In this document: positions 42,069 to 50,139 of the stretch, in pieces | How the letters are laid out: each line of letters starts with the position of its first letter | How positions within the stretch are numbered: position 1 is the first letter of the stretch | Source of the DNA: Nocardioides aurantiacus | Lineage (GTDB): Bacteria; Actinomycetota; Actinomycetes; Propionibacteriales; Nocardioidaceae | Length of the DNA stretch: 64,000 bases | Reading direction: 5' to 3' | NCBI RefSeq assembly: GCF_003752505.1 | Contig: NZ_RKHO01000001.1 | Coordinates: 1,302,001-1,366,000 of the forward strand | Position numbers and translations under genes: made by a program | The notes under the pieces: model-generated | Told to the model about the DNA's origin: nothing | What the model saw: only the letters and a program-made list of their open reading frames with translations | Database searches by the model: none

Positions 42069-43589
42069 CTACCGCGCCGGGGCCCCGACCCGGACCTGGA
42101 CACGGGTGCCGGGCCGCTCGGGGGTCGGTGCCTCGATGCCGAGCTCGGCCCCGATGGCCACCGAGCGCTCCCGCATGATCTTCAGGCCCTGGGAGTCCGC
42201 CCGCGGCCGGTGCCCGCGCGTGCCGTCGTCGCGCACCTCGAGCTCGGCGAAGGGCGCCCGGACGGTGCACCGGAGCCAGAGGTTGGCGGCGCCGGAGTGC
42301 TTGCGCGCGTTGTTCATCGCCTCCTGGGCGATGCGCATCAGCTCGAACTCCTGGTCGCGGGGCAGCCGGGGGCCCTCCTCGTCGAGGGTGACGTGCACGG
42401 TCATCGTCGAGGTCGTGCCGACCTGGTTGGCGTACGCCGAGAGGCTCTCGCCCAGCCCGGAGCTGGCCGCCAGCTCGTGACGCAGGTCGAAGATCGAGTG
42501 CCGCAGCTCGGCCACCACGCGGGTCACCTCCTCGCGCAGCTCCACGATCCGGCCCAGCTGGTCGGGGTCGCGGGTGCCCGAGGCGAGGTTGTCGACGAGG
42601 TAGCCGAGCCCGGCGACGTCCTGGGCCACCCCGTCGTGGACCTCGCGGGCGATGCGCTGACGTTCCTGGGCGGTGGCGCTGTCGCGCACCCGACCGAACA
42701 GGAGCGCGGCCTGCAGCTGCACGGCGAGCCGGGAGAGCCGGGTGCGCAGCTCCAGGGCGTTGGCGGACTCCACGGGCCGCAGCGCCTCCACCACGAGGAC
42801 CGCGATGGTCTCGTCGTTGGCCACCAGCGGCAGCGCGAGGCGTCGCTCCCGCAGCATCATCGCCTCGTACTCCCAGCAGCGCGCCGAGAGCTCCTCGGCC
42901 CACATCATCGCGCCGGGCTCGGTGCCGGCGGTGTAGCGCAGCGGCACCATCGCGCCGGTGGGGGAGCGGGTGAAGACGCCGGCCGCCCGCAGCGGGACGG
43001 TCTCGTCGGCCTCCTCCATCACCTGCTCGGCGATGCCCACCGCGTCCAGGCCGCCGCTGAGCTTGCCGGCCAGCGCCTCGAGACGGCGGATCAGCCCGAC
43101 GGCGCTGCGGTAGGAGGAGTCGGTGTCGGTCGTCGCCTGGGCCGTGCGCAGGGTGCTGCCCAGCAGGCCGAGCCCGATGCCGGTGACGAGCCACAGCAGC
43201 GCGTTGGTCGCGAACTCGGTGTCCCAGTCGCGGACCAGCCCGAGCCGGACGAGGACCATGACGGCGAGCTCGAGGACCACCACCCGGGCCAGGCCCAGCC
43301 GGCCGCTGTCGAGCGCGGCGACCAGGACGGGGACGACGAGGTAGGGCGTGACCGTGGCGTGGTCGGGGTAGACGAGCGCGGCCGTGACCGCGACCACGGT
43401 GGCCTCGAGCAGGGCGACCACGGTCTGGGACCAGCCCGTGCGCGCTCCGGCGAGGAGGGCGAGCAGCGCCGTGACCGCCACCACGGCGACGCCGAGCAGG
43501 TCGTCGGCACCGGCGAGCACCGTCAGGGGGATCAGCGCTGCCAGGGTGAAGACGCGAGCGGCGAGCGCCACGCGGCCGATGTCGGTCAC
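42069..43589 (-). CDS. NarX/DesK-type sensor histidine kinase, pilus locus
   Basis: A 506-residue membrane kinase with a block of hydrophobic helices in the first ~160 residues, a GAF-like sensor segment (about 190-310), the HisKA_3 box ERQRIAREVHDGVAQDVAGL and an HATPase domain (IAQEAMNNARKHSGAANLWL, ending SQGLKIMRERSVAIGAELGI). The G1/G2 region is short, as in this subfamily. GTG at 43589 follows AGGA. It is probably translationally coupled to tadC through a 10-codon reading frame. Confidence 0.9.
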   Translation of the reverse strand: MTDIGRVALAARVFTLAALIPLTVLAGADDLLGVAVVAVTALLALLAGARTGWSQTVVALLEATVVAVTAALVYPDHATVTPYLVVPVLVAALDSGRLGLARVVVLELAVMVLVRLGLVRDWDTEFATNALLWLVTGIGLGLLGSTLRTAQATTDTDSSYRSAVGLIRRLEALAGKLSGGLDAVGIAEQVMEEADETVPLRAAGVFTRSPTGAMVPLRYTAGTEPGAMMWAEELSARCWEYEAMMLRERRLALPLVANDETIAVLVVEALRPVESANALELRTRLSRLAVQLQAALLFGRVRDSATAQERQRIAREVHDGVAQDVAGLGYLVDNLASGTRDPDQLGRIVELREEVTRVVAELRHSIFDLRHELAASSGLGESLSAYANQVGTTSTMTVHVTLDEEGPRLPRDQEFELMRIAQEAMNNARKHSGAANLWLRCTVRAPFAELEVRDDGTRGHRPRADSQGLKIMRERSVAIGAELGIEAPTPERPGTRVQVRVGAPAR

Positions 43590-43592
43590 GGG

Positions 43593-43636
43593 CAGATCCT
43601 GCCCGACAGCTGCTCCACGGGTCAGATCCTGCCCGA
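43593..43636 (-). repeat. 30-bp tandem duplication at the tadC-kinase junction
   Basis: CAGATCCTGCCCGA occurs at 43593-43606 and 43623-43636, exactly 30 bp apart. The duplicated block covers the last codons of tadC and CCCGTG. The inner copy makes a 10-codon frame (GTG at 43618 to TGA at 43586, VEQLSGRICP) whose stop overlaps the kinase GTG at 43589. Confidence 0.7.
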
Positions 43637-44560
43637 GAACTGTCCCATCATGGAGATGCCCGCCGGCCCGAGGACCGCGATGAACAGGCAGGGCAGGATG
43701 CAGAAGATCAGCGGCACCAGGATCTTGACCGGCACCTTCTGGGCCGCGGCCTCGGCCCACTGCCGGCGCTTGACCCGCATCTCCGAGGACTGCACGCGCA
43801 GCACCTGGCCGACCGGGATGCCGAAGGCGTCGGCCTGCACCATCGCGCCGACGAAGGTGCGCACGTCGGGCAGGTCGGTGCGCTCGCCGACCGAGCGCAG
43901 CGCCTCGGCACGACCCCGCCCGATCTGCATCTCCTGCAGCATCCGCGCGAACTCGTCGGACAGCGGACCCTCGGTGTTCTTGGCGACCTGGGCCACGGCG
44001 GCGTCGAAGCCGAGGCCCGACTCCACCGAGATGGTGAGCAGGTCGATGGCGTCGGCCAGCGCCTTCTGCATCAGCTCGTTGCGGTCGTGCGCCCGCTGGT
44101 AGAGGTAGAGGTCCGGCGCGCTGTAGCCGACCAGGGCGAAGACGACCACCAGTCCCAGGGTCACCGGGAAGGACACGCCCATGAGGACCAGCAGCAGCAG
44201 CGAGGCGACGAGGAAGACGAGGAACCCGACCACCTTGCCGGCGATCACCCGGTCGACGGTCCAGCCGGGCGGGTTGCCGGCCTTCTCGAGCTTCTCGCGC
44301 ACCCGCAGGTGGGCGTCGGCCGGGCTCATCCGGCGCCCCAGGCCCTGGGTGCGGGCCAGCAGCGGCACCAGCACCCGCTCGGCGAAGGAGGCCTCGCTCT
44401 CGGCGCGCATGTCCTCGGGGAGCGAGGTCATCGCCTCGAGCACCTGCAGCGACCGACCGACGCCGGTGGCCTCCTTGGTCAGGCCGCCGACCGCCCCGAG
44501 CACCAGGAACAGGCTGAGGAAGATCAGGCCGATGCCGCCGACCAGCACGAGGGTCGTCAC
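43622..44560 (-). CDS. tadC: Tad pilus inner-membrane protein TadC
   Basis: A 312-residue GSPII_F protein with an N-terminal helix (LVLVGGIGLIFLSLFLVLGAVGG), a second helix pair near residues 110-150 and a C-terminal helix (ILVPLIFCILPCLFIAVLGPAGI). The cytoplasmic domain contains the F-domain stretch DAIDLLTISVESGLGFDAAVAQVAKN. With TadB it forms the platform for pilin assembly. The ATG overlaps the tadB stop by 4 bp. Confidence 0.92.
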   Translation of the reverse strand: MTTLVLVGGIGLIFLSLFLVLGAVGGLTKEATGVGRSLQVLEAMTSLPEDMRAESEASFAERVLVPLLARTQGLGRRMSPADAHLRVREKLEKAGNPPGWTVDRVIAGKVVGFLVFLVASLLLLVLMGVSFPVTLGLVVVFALVGYSAPDLYLYQRAHDRNELMQKALADAIDLLTISVESGLGFDAAVAQVAKNTEGPLSDEFARMLQEMQIGRGRAEALRSVGERTDLPDVRTFVGAMVQADAFGIPVGQVLRVQSSEMRVKRRQWAEAAAQKVPVKILVPLIFCILPCLFIAVLGPAGISMMGQFSGRI

Positions 44561-46503
44561 ACGTCCACCTTCGCGACCTTCAGCATCCAGGTGAAGCCGA
44601 CCACGAGCAGGACGGCCATCACCCCGAGCAGGAAGTAGCCGATCGTGGTGGTGAAGAAGACGCTCACGTAGTCGGGGTTGCTCACCGAGAGGTAGAGCAG
44701 GAACACGGGCGGCAGCGCGCCGAGGATGTACGCCGAGAGGCGGCCCTCCGCGCTGAGGGCGAGCACCTGCCGGCGGAGGTACTCCCGCTCACGCAGCGTG
44801 GCCGCGACCTGCAGGAGCAGCTCGGCGAGGTTGCCGCCGACCTGGCGCTGGATCTTGATCGCCATGACGACCCACTCGAAGTCCTTGCTCTCCATGCGCT
44901 CGGCGACGCCGCCCAACGACTCCTCCAGCGGTACGCCGAGGCGGCTCTCCACGATCACCCGGCGGAACTCCCCGGCGATCGGGTCGGAGCCCTCCTTGAC
45001 GATGGTGTCCACCGACTGGGCCAGCGAGAGACCGGCCGACAGGGAGCCCGACATCAGCTGGAGGGTGTCGGCGAGGCCGGAGGCGAAGGCCTTGAGCCGC
45101 CGCGACTTCCGCAGCCCGAGGTAGACCCACCCGCCGGCGGCGCCGAGCGCCAGGAACACGAGGGCGAGCAGGATGTTGCCTCGGCTCAGCAGCATGCCCA
45201 GCACGGCGGCGAGCACGGTCACGCCCGCGTGCACGAGCAGCCACTCGGCCGGCTTGAGCGACATCCCCGCCTTGTCGAGGCGGGCCGCGATCCTGGCCTC
45301 GAGGCCCTGGTTGCCGGCCAGCGCCTTCTCGGCGACCTGGCGGGCCTGGGCGCCGAGCCCCTGGTCGGCGGGGGCCTGGTCGCGGCTCTGCGGCGCGCCG
45401 TACACGCCGTAGGCCTCGAGCTGCTTGCGCAGCTTCTCGTCCTTCGACGCGCCGGGACGCACCACGAACAGCGCCACGACCATGCCGAGGAGCCCGAGCC
45501 CGATGGCGCCCACACCGACGGCGACGGCGGCCGGGGGGAGGTCGATGCGCGGGCCGGCGGCGGCGACCGGACCGGTGGCCGCGGGGGCCTGGACGGGCTC
45601 GGCCGCGGGCTCGGCCGACCCCACCGTCAGGAACGCGCTCGCGGTCACGGCCCGCCCGTCGACGGGGAGGGTGACCGTGACGTCGGCCTGCGGCTCGGTG
45701 CCCTGCGGGAGGGTGACGTCGACGGCGAGCTGGCGACGCAGCGCGTCGGCCTCGCCGGCGAAGGTGGCGCTCAGCGAGGCCGGGTCGGCGTCCATGACCT
45801 GGCCGCCGCCGGCCCGGGCGATCAGCTGCAGCGGCTGGCTGGCGGCGTCGCCCTGGTCGAGCGAGACGACGTCGACGGAGACGTCCTCCTGCTCGAGGGT
45901 CCTGAGGACCTCCGAGAGCGGCGTGTCGGTCGTGTCCTTGCCGTCGGAGAGGACCAGCAGGCTGCGGGCGCCCTGGCCGCCGCTGGCCTCGACCGCGCCC
46001 AGCACGCCGTCGTAGAGCGCGGTGTCGCGGGTCAGGGTGAGGCCGGCGACGGCGCGACGCAGGGCGGCCCGGTCGCGGGAGGGCTCCACGAGGACCTGCA
46101 CGTCGTCGTCGAAGGAGACCAGCCCGACGGCGACGTCGGGCGGGGCGGTGTCCAGGAAGAGGGCGGCGGCACGCTTCGCGGCGGCGATGCGCTCGCCCCG
46201 CATGCTGTTGCTGGTGTCGATGGCCAGGACCGTCGTACGCCGCACGTCGGCGTTGCCGGTCGCCGCCGCGGTCGTCGACCGGGCCGCCTTCCCGGCGACC
46301 TCGACGTCGACGCCGCCGACGTCGACGGTGCCGCTGGCGGGCACCGAGACGAGCAGCCTGACCCCGCCGTCGCGGACCTCGGCGTGGTCGATGCTCGCCC
46401 CCGCGGGCCCGGACGGGTCCGCGGCCGAGGCGGGAGCGACGACCGCCAGCGCCAGCAGGGAGCCGAGCGCCGCAGCAGCGAGGCCGGGGCGCAGGCGCCT
46501 CAC
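44557..46503 (-). CDS. tadB: VWA domain fused to TadB-type platform protein
   Basis: The 648-residue product is about twice the usual TadB length. It has a signal peptide, then a von Willebrand A domain with a complete MIDAS start (VLAIDTSNSMRGERI, DxSxS). A membrane helix (VAVGVGAIGLGLLGMVVALFVV) follows, then a GSPII_F region (LADTLQLMSGSLSAGLSLAQSVDTIVKEG, GVPLEESLGGVAERM) with C-terminal helices. A metal-dependent adhesive VWA domain outside, joined to the assembly platform inside, suggests the platform senses or binds external or pilus components. The frame is continuous; both halves look intact. Confidence 0.9.
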   Translation of the reverse strand: MRRLRPGLAAAALGSLLALAVVAPASAADPSGPAGASIDHAEVRDGGVRLLVSVPASGTVDVGGVDVEVAGKAARSTTAAATGNADVRRTTVLAIDTSNSMRGERIAAAKRAAALFLDTAPPDVAVGLVSFDDDVQVLVEPSRDRAALRRAVAGLTLTRDTALYDGVLGAVEASGGQGARSLLVLSDGKDTTDTPLSEVLRTLEQEDVSVDVVSLDQGDAASQPLQLIARAGGGQVMDADPASLSATFAGEADALRRQLAVDVTLPQGTEPQADVTVTLPVDGRAVTASAFLTVGSAEPAAEPVQAPAATGPVAAAGPRIDLPPAAVAVGVGAIGLGLLGMVVALFVVRPGASKDEKLRKQLEAYGVYGAPQSRDQAPADQGLGAQARQVAEKALAGNQGLEARIAARLDKAGMSLKPAEWLLVHAGVTVLAAVLGMLLSRGNILLALVFLALGAAGGWVYLGLRKSRRLKAFASGLADTLQLMSGSLSAGLSLAQSVDTIVKEGSDPIAGEFRRVIVESRLGVPLEESLGGVAERMESKDFEWVVMAIKIQRQVGGNLAELLLQVAATLREREYLRRQVLALSAEGRLSAYILGALPPVFLLYLSVSNPDYVSVFFTTTIGYFLLGVMAVLLVVGFTWMLKVAKVDV

Positions 46504-48005
46504 CGGAACCCACCGCCGGTGGAGAAGACCCGGGGGTCGACGGTGACGTTGTTGTGGGCCATCTTCTCGAGGAACTTCGGGCGCAGGCCGGTGCTGCGCA
46601 GCGTGCCGAGCGACTTGCCCTCGGAGTCGAAGCCCGCGGAGTTGTCGAACAGGAAGACGTCCTGGAGCGTGATCACGTCGCCCTCCATCCGCTCGACCTC
46701 GGTGACGTGGGTGATCCGGCGGGTGCCGTCCTTGAGGCGGGCCTGGTGCACGACGAGGTCGACCGCCGACGCGATCTGCTCGCGGATGGCGCGCACCGGC
46801 AGGTCCATGCCCGCCATCAGCACGAGGGTCTCGAGGCGGGAGCAGGTGTCGCGGGGACCGTTGGAGTGGACGGTGCAGATGGAGCCGTCGTGGCCGGTGT
46901 TCATCGCCTGGAGCATGTCGAGCGCGGAGGCGTCGCGGACCTCGCCGACGACGATGCGGTCGGGCCGCATCCGCAGCGAGTTGCGGACGAGGTCGCGGAT
47001 GGTGACCGCGCCCTTGCCCTCGATGTTGGACGGGCGCGACTCGAGCCGCACGACGTGGTCCTGCTTGAGCTGCAGCTCCGCGGCGTCCTCGATGGTGACG
47101 ATGCGCTCGTCGGAGGGGATGAAGGAGGACAGCACGTTGAGGGTGGTGGTCTTGCCCGCGCCGGTGCCGCCCGAGACCACGACGTTGAGCCGCCCCCGGA
47201 CGCAGGCGTCGAGGAAGTCGGCCGTGCTCTCGGTGAGCGAGCCGAAGCGGATCAGGTCGTTGACCGTGAGCGGGTCGGTGGCGAACTTGCGGATCGTCAG
47301 CGAGCTGCCGTCGATGGCCAGGGGCGGCACCACGGCGTTGACGCGGCTGCCGTCCTGGAGCCGTGCGTCGACCATGGGGGAGGCCTCGTCGACGCGACGT
47401 CCGATGCGGGAGACGATCTTGTCGATCGTGCGGCGCAGGTGGGCCTCGTCCTTGAACGTGCCGTCGGTCTTGGTGAGCTTGCCCTTGCGCTCCACCCAGA
47501 TGTCGTAGGGCCCGTTGACCATGACCTCCGCGACGTCCTCGTCGCGCAGGTAGGCCTCGATGGGGCCGTGCCCGAGGATGTCGTCGGAGATGTCCAGCGT
47601 GATCCGGTCGCGGTCGGCGCGCGTCAGCGGCCGGTTGGTGGCGGCCAGCACGTCGGCGAGCACCACGTTGACCTTGGCGGCGAGGTCGGCGGCCGTCATG
47701 TCGCTGTCGTAGAGCTGCGGTCCGAGCTCCTGCAGCAGCTCGGAGTGGACGTGCTCCTTGAGGTCCTGGAAGCGGTTCTCGGCACCGTTGCGGGCCCCGT
47801 TGGCCTCGGCCATCGCGGTGAGGCGGGACGGGGTGGGGGCCGCGGGAGCGGTGACGGCGCTGCCCTCGGAGGCCGCCCGGTCGGCGTCGGCGTGCCGCGT
47901 CGGAGCGGCCGGCGGGGGTGCCGCGGCGGTCGGCCCGGCGGCGGTGTCGGCCGTGGCTCCACCGGCCCGGCCGAGGGCGGCGATGCGGTCGCTGAGGCTG
48001 CTCAC
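46500..48005 (-). CDS. tadA: Tad pilus assembly ATPase TadA/CpaF
   Basis: This 501-residue secretion ATPase has Walker A in VVSGGTGAGKTTTLNVLSSF, an Asp box, Walker B in RPDRIVVGEVRDASALDML and His-box stretch TGHDGSICTVHSNGPRD. It powers pilus assembly and perhaps retraction. An Ala/Pro-rich N-terminus of ~80 residues precedes the conserved part. GTG at 48005 overlaps the tadZ stop with GGAG in front; a longer reading frame is a shadow. Confidence 0.95.
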   Translation of the reverse strand: MSSLSDRIAALGRAGGATADTAAGPTAAAPPPAAPTRHADADRAASEGSAVTAPAAPTPSRLTAMAEANGARNGAENRFQDLKEHVHSELLQELGPQLYDSDMTAADLAAKVNVVLADVLAATNRPLTRADRDRITLDISDDILGHGPIEAYLRDEDVAEVMVNGPYDIWVERKGKLTKTDGTFKDEAHLRRTIDKIVSRIGRRVDEASPMVDARLQDGSRVNAVVPPLAIDGSSLTIRKFATDPLTVNDLIRFGSLTESTADFLDACVRGRLNVVVSGGTGAGKTTTLNVLSSFIPSDERIVTIEDAAELQLKQDHVVRLESRPSNIEGKGAVTIRDLVRNSLRMRPDRIVVGEVRDASALDMLQAMNTGHDGSICTVHSNGPRDTCSRLETLVLMAGMDLPVRAIREQIASAVDLVVHQARLKDGTRRITHVTEVERMEGDVITLQDVFLFDNSAGFDSEGKSLGTLRSTGLRPKFLEKMAHNNVTVDPRVFSTGGGFR

Positions 48006-49168
48006 GAGGTCTCCTTGCGACGGCGGCCGAACAGGCCGCGACGTCCCTGGGCCCCCGGTGCGGAGGCGAGGGCGAGCTGCCCGGCCACGGTCGGCACGAA
48101 GCCCGTGATGGCCCGGGAGACGGGGTGGTCGGGCTTGGCGTGCACGATCGGGTCGCCGTGGTTGGTGGCGCTGGCCACCGCCGTGGCGCTGGGCAGGGTC
48201 AGCGCGACCGGCATGCCGAGGATGCCCTCGACGTCGGAGGCGGTCAGGCCGACCTCGTCGTCGGCGCGGTTGAGCACGAGGTGGCGGCGCTCGACGAGGT
48301 GCAGCAGGTCGAGCGTCTCCAGCGCCACCTTGGCGTTCTTGACGGTCGGCACGTCGAGGGTGGCCACGATGATGCACTCGTCGGTCTCGTCGAAGGCGCC
48401 GAGCACCTGGTCGTCGAACCCGGGGGGCGTGTCGATGAGCACGTGGTCGAAGCGGTGCCGCAGGGTGCTGATGATCCGGCGCACGAGCGCGGGGGTGATG
48501 CGGTCGCGGCCCTCGGGCTGGGTGGGCGCGGCGAGCAGCTGCAGGCCGCTCGGGTGGGAGGTCAGCAGGCCCTCGAGCAGCGCCCAGTCGAGCCGGTCCT
48601 CGAACCCCGCCGCGTCGGCGATGGTGTGCTGCGGGATGACCTGCACCGTGATGGCGACGTCGCCGAAGGCGAGGTCGAGGTCGACGACGCAGACCCGCGA
48701 GCCCAGCTGCGTGAGCGCGAGCGCGAGGTTGACGGTCATCGTGGTCTTGCCGACGCCGCCCTTGGGGGAGAAGACGGTGAGGACGCGGCCCTCGTGCTCG
48801 GCGCCCTGGCCGCCGTGGATGGCCTGCCAGGTCTGCTTGGCGCGCGTGAGGGCGGCCCCGAGCGCCTCGGGGTCGTCGGCGGCGACGACGGCGCCGATGC
48901 CGGCCTGCAGCGCCTGGGCGTAGAGCTCGGGCTGCAGGTCGTGGCGGACCAGGACCACGCTCGTGGCGGGGTGCGTACGGCGCACGCGCTCGGCGACCAG
49001 GGCGGCCTCGCCCATCGCGATGCTGGGGCCGAGCACGACGGCCGGGTCGGCGCGCCGCGCCAGGCAGGCGTCGACCTCGTCGGCGCGGGTCAGGACCTGC
49101 GCACCGCTGCCCAGCGCGGTCGCCATGACGCCGGCGACGGCGGTGTCGAGCTCCAGCAGGAGGGTCAT
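48002..49168 (-). CDS. tadZ: TadZ/CpaE-like MinD-family ATPase
   Basis: A 388-residue localisation ATPase: an N-terminal degenerate receiver domain (about 1-120) and a MinD/ParA domain with deviant Walker A FSPKGGVGKTTMTVNLALAL and downstream HVLIDTPPGFDDQVL. TadZ proteins place the Tad machinery at a site in the cell. It overlaps tadA, giving the order cpaB-tadZ-tadA-tadB-tadC. Confidence 0.92.
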   Translation of the reverse strand: MTLLLELDTAVAGVMATALGSGAQVLTRADEVDACLARRADPAVVLGPSIAMGEAALVAERVRRTHPATSVVLVRHDLQPELYAQALQAGIGAVVAADDPEALGAALTRAKQTWQAIHGGQGAEHEGRVLTVFSPKGGVGKTTMTVNLALALTQLGSRVCVVDLDLAFGDVAITVQVIPQHTIADAAGFEDRLDWALLEGLLTSHPSGLQLLAAPTQPEGRDRITPALVRRIISTLRHRFDHVLIDTPPGFDDQVLGAFDETDECIIVATLDVPTVKNAKVALETLDLLHLVERRHLVLNRADDEVGLTASDVEGILGMPVALTLPSATAVASATNHGDPIVHAKPDHPVSRAITGFVPTVAGQLALASAPGAQGRRGLFGRRRKETS

Positions 49169-49208
49169 CGGGTGTCCTCGGGGGGAACGGGCACGGACGG
49201 GGGCACGG

Positions 49209-49955
49209 TCAGCGGAACAGGTTGTCGAGGTCGACGCCCTGCGAGGGAGCGACCTCGGAGTCGTCGTTGAGCAGGCCGAGGGCCAGGGTGCCGTTCTGGG
49301 TGGCGTACATGACCCGCTCGGCCTCGCGCTGGGTCACCGCGAGGGTCAGCAGCGTCTTGGGGAGCACCTCGGGCGCGGCGGCCGCGGCGTCCTCGCCCTC
49401 CGCCTCGACGGGGGCGGCGACGGGCTCGGTCGAGGTGTCGCCCAGCCCGAGCACCTGCACGTTGGGCAGCAGCAGTCGGCTGAAGGGCCCCTTGGCGTCG
49501 TTGCCGGCCATGAAGACCGCGACCCGGTTGCCGGGCTGCAGGAAGCCCGCGACGCGGGACGGGTCGTCGAGGTTGACCGAGATCGCGATCTTGCCCTCGG
49601 GGATGCCCAGGGTGGTCGCGGTGCCCTCCGCCGCGACGCCGAACTTGGTCTCGACGATCTGCTCGCCGGGGAGGATCTCGACCGTGGCGGCCATCTCCTG
49701 GACGCTCTCGAGCGTGGTGAGCGCGCCGGGCAGCACGTCCTGCGAGGACACCTGGCCGGTCGCGATCTTGCCGGCCGCCTGGGCGGCCTCGACCGTCTCG
49801 CCCACGGCGATCGGCTTGGTCGCCCGCAGCACGTTCACGGCCGCGTAGCGCTCGTCGGCGCGGCTGTCGGCGCCCTTGACGTAGAGGAAGACCAGCAACG
49901 TGCCGAGGGCGGCGACGAAGGCCGCCACCAGCAGCAGCACTTTCCTGCGATCCAT
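49209..49955 (-). CDS. cpaB: Flp pilus assembly protein CpaB
   Basis: This 248-residue protein has an N-terminal anchor helix (VLLLVAAFVAALGTLLVFLYV) and an SAF domain (VLRATKPIAVGETVEAAQAAGKI), then the RcpC/CpaB region (SVNLDDPSRVAGFLQPGNRVAVFMAG). It helps assemble the outer part of the pilus. First gene of the tad operon; a palindromic promoter region lies just upstream. Confidence 0.92.
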   Translation of the reverse strand: MDRRKVLLLVAAFVAALGTLLVFLYVKGADSRADERYAAVNVLRATKPIAVGETVEAAQAAGKIATGQVSSQDVLPGALTTLESVQEMAATVEILPGEQIVETKFGVAAEGTATTLGIPEGKIAISVNLDDPSRVAGFLQPGNRVAVFMAGNDAKGPFSRLLLPNVQVLGLGDTSTEPVAAPVEAEGEDAAAAAPEVLPKTLLTLAVTQREAERVMYATQNGTLALGLLNDDSEVAPSQGVDLDNLFR

Positions 49956-50058
49956 GACTTCGACCTGCCTCGTGGTGCCGGGGAGGAGCAGGCCTCACCG
50001 GCCCTGCTCGTACGCCGGGCGCGGGGGTCGCGCCGACACGAGACAGCGTGCCCGAGTT

Positions 50059-50088
50059 GAGTCCGTTTTGTCCGTGAAATACGGACTC
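50059..50088. promoter_or_regulatory. Palindromic region upstream of the tad operon
   Basis: GAGTCCGT (50059-50066) pairs with ACGGACTC (50081-50088), and an inner GTCCGT (50070-50075) pairs with ACGGAC (50081-50086) around GAAAT. GTCCGT is thus present twice in direct repeat, 9 bp apart. On the minus strand it reads through CCGTATT, the element also found upstream of the pilin gene. Confidence 0.45.
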
Positions 50089-50139
50089 CGCAGATGGAAG
50101 CCGCTGGACGACTAGACCAGTGGGTCGCGAGCCCCGCCG

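Noticed and set aside
44557-46503. Annotation error joining two genes (VWA and TadB)
   Set aside because: The frame is continuous, with a membrane helix and linker between the domains, and no internal stop or start with Shine-Dalgarno was noticed.
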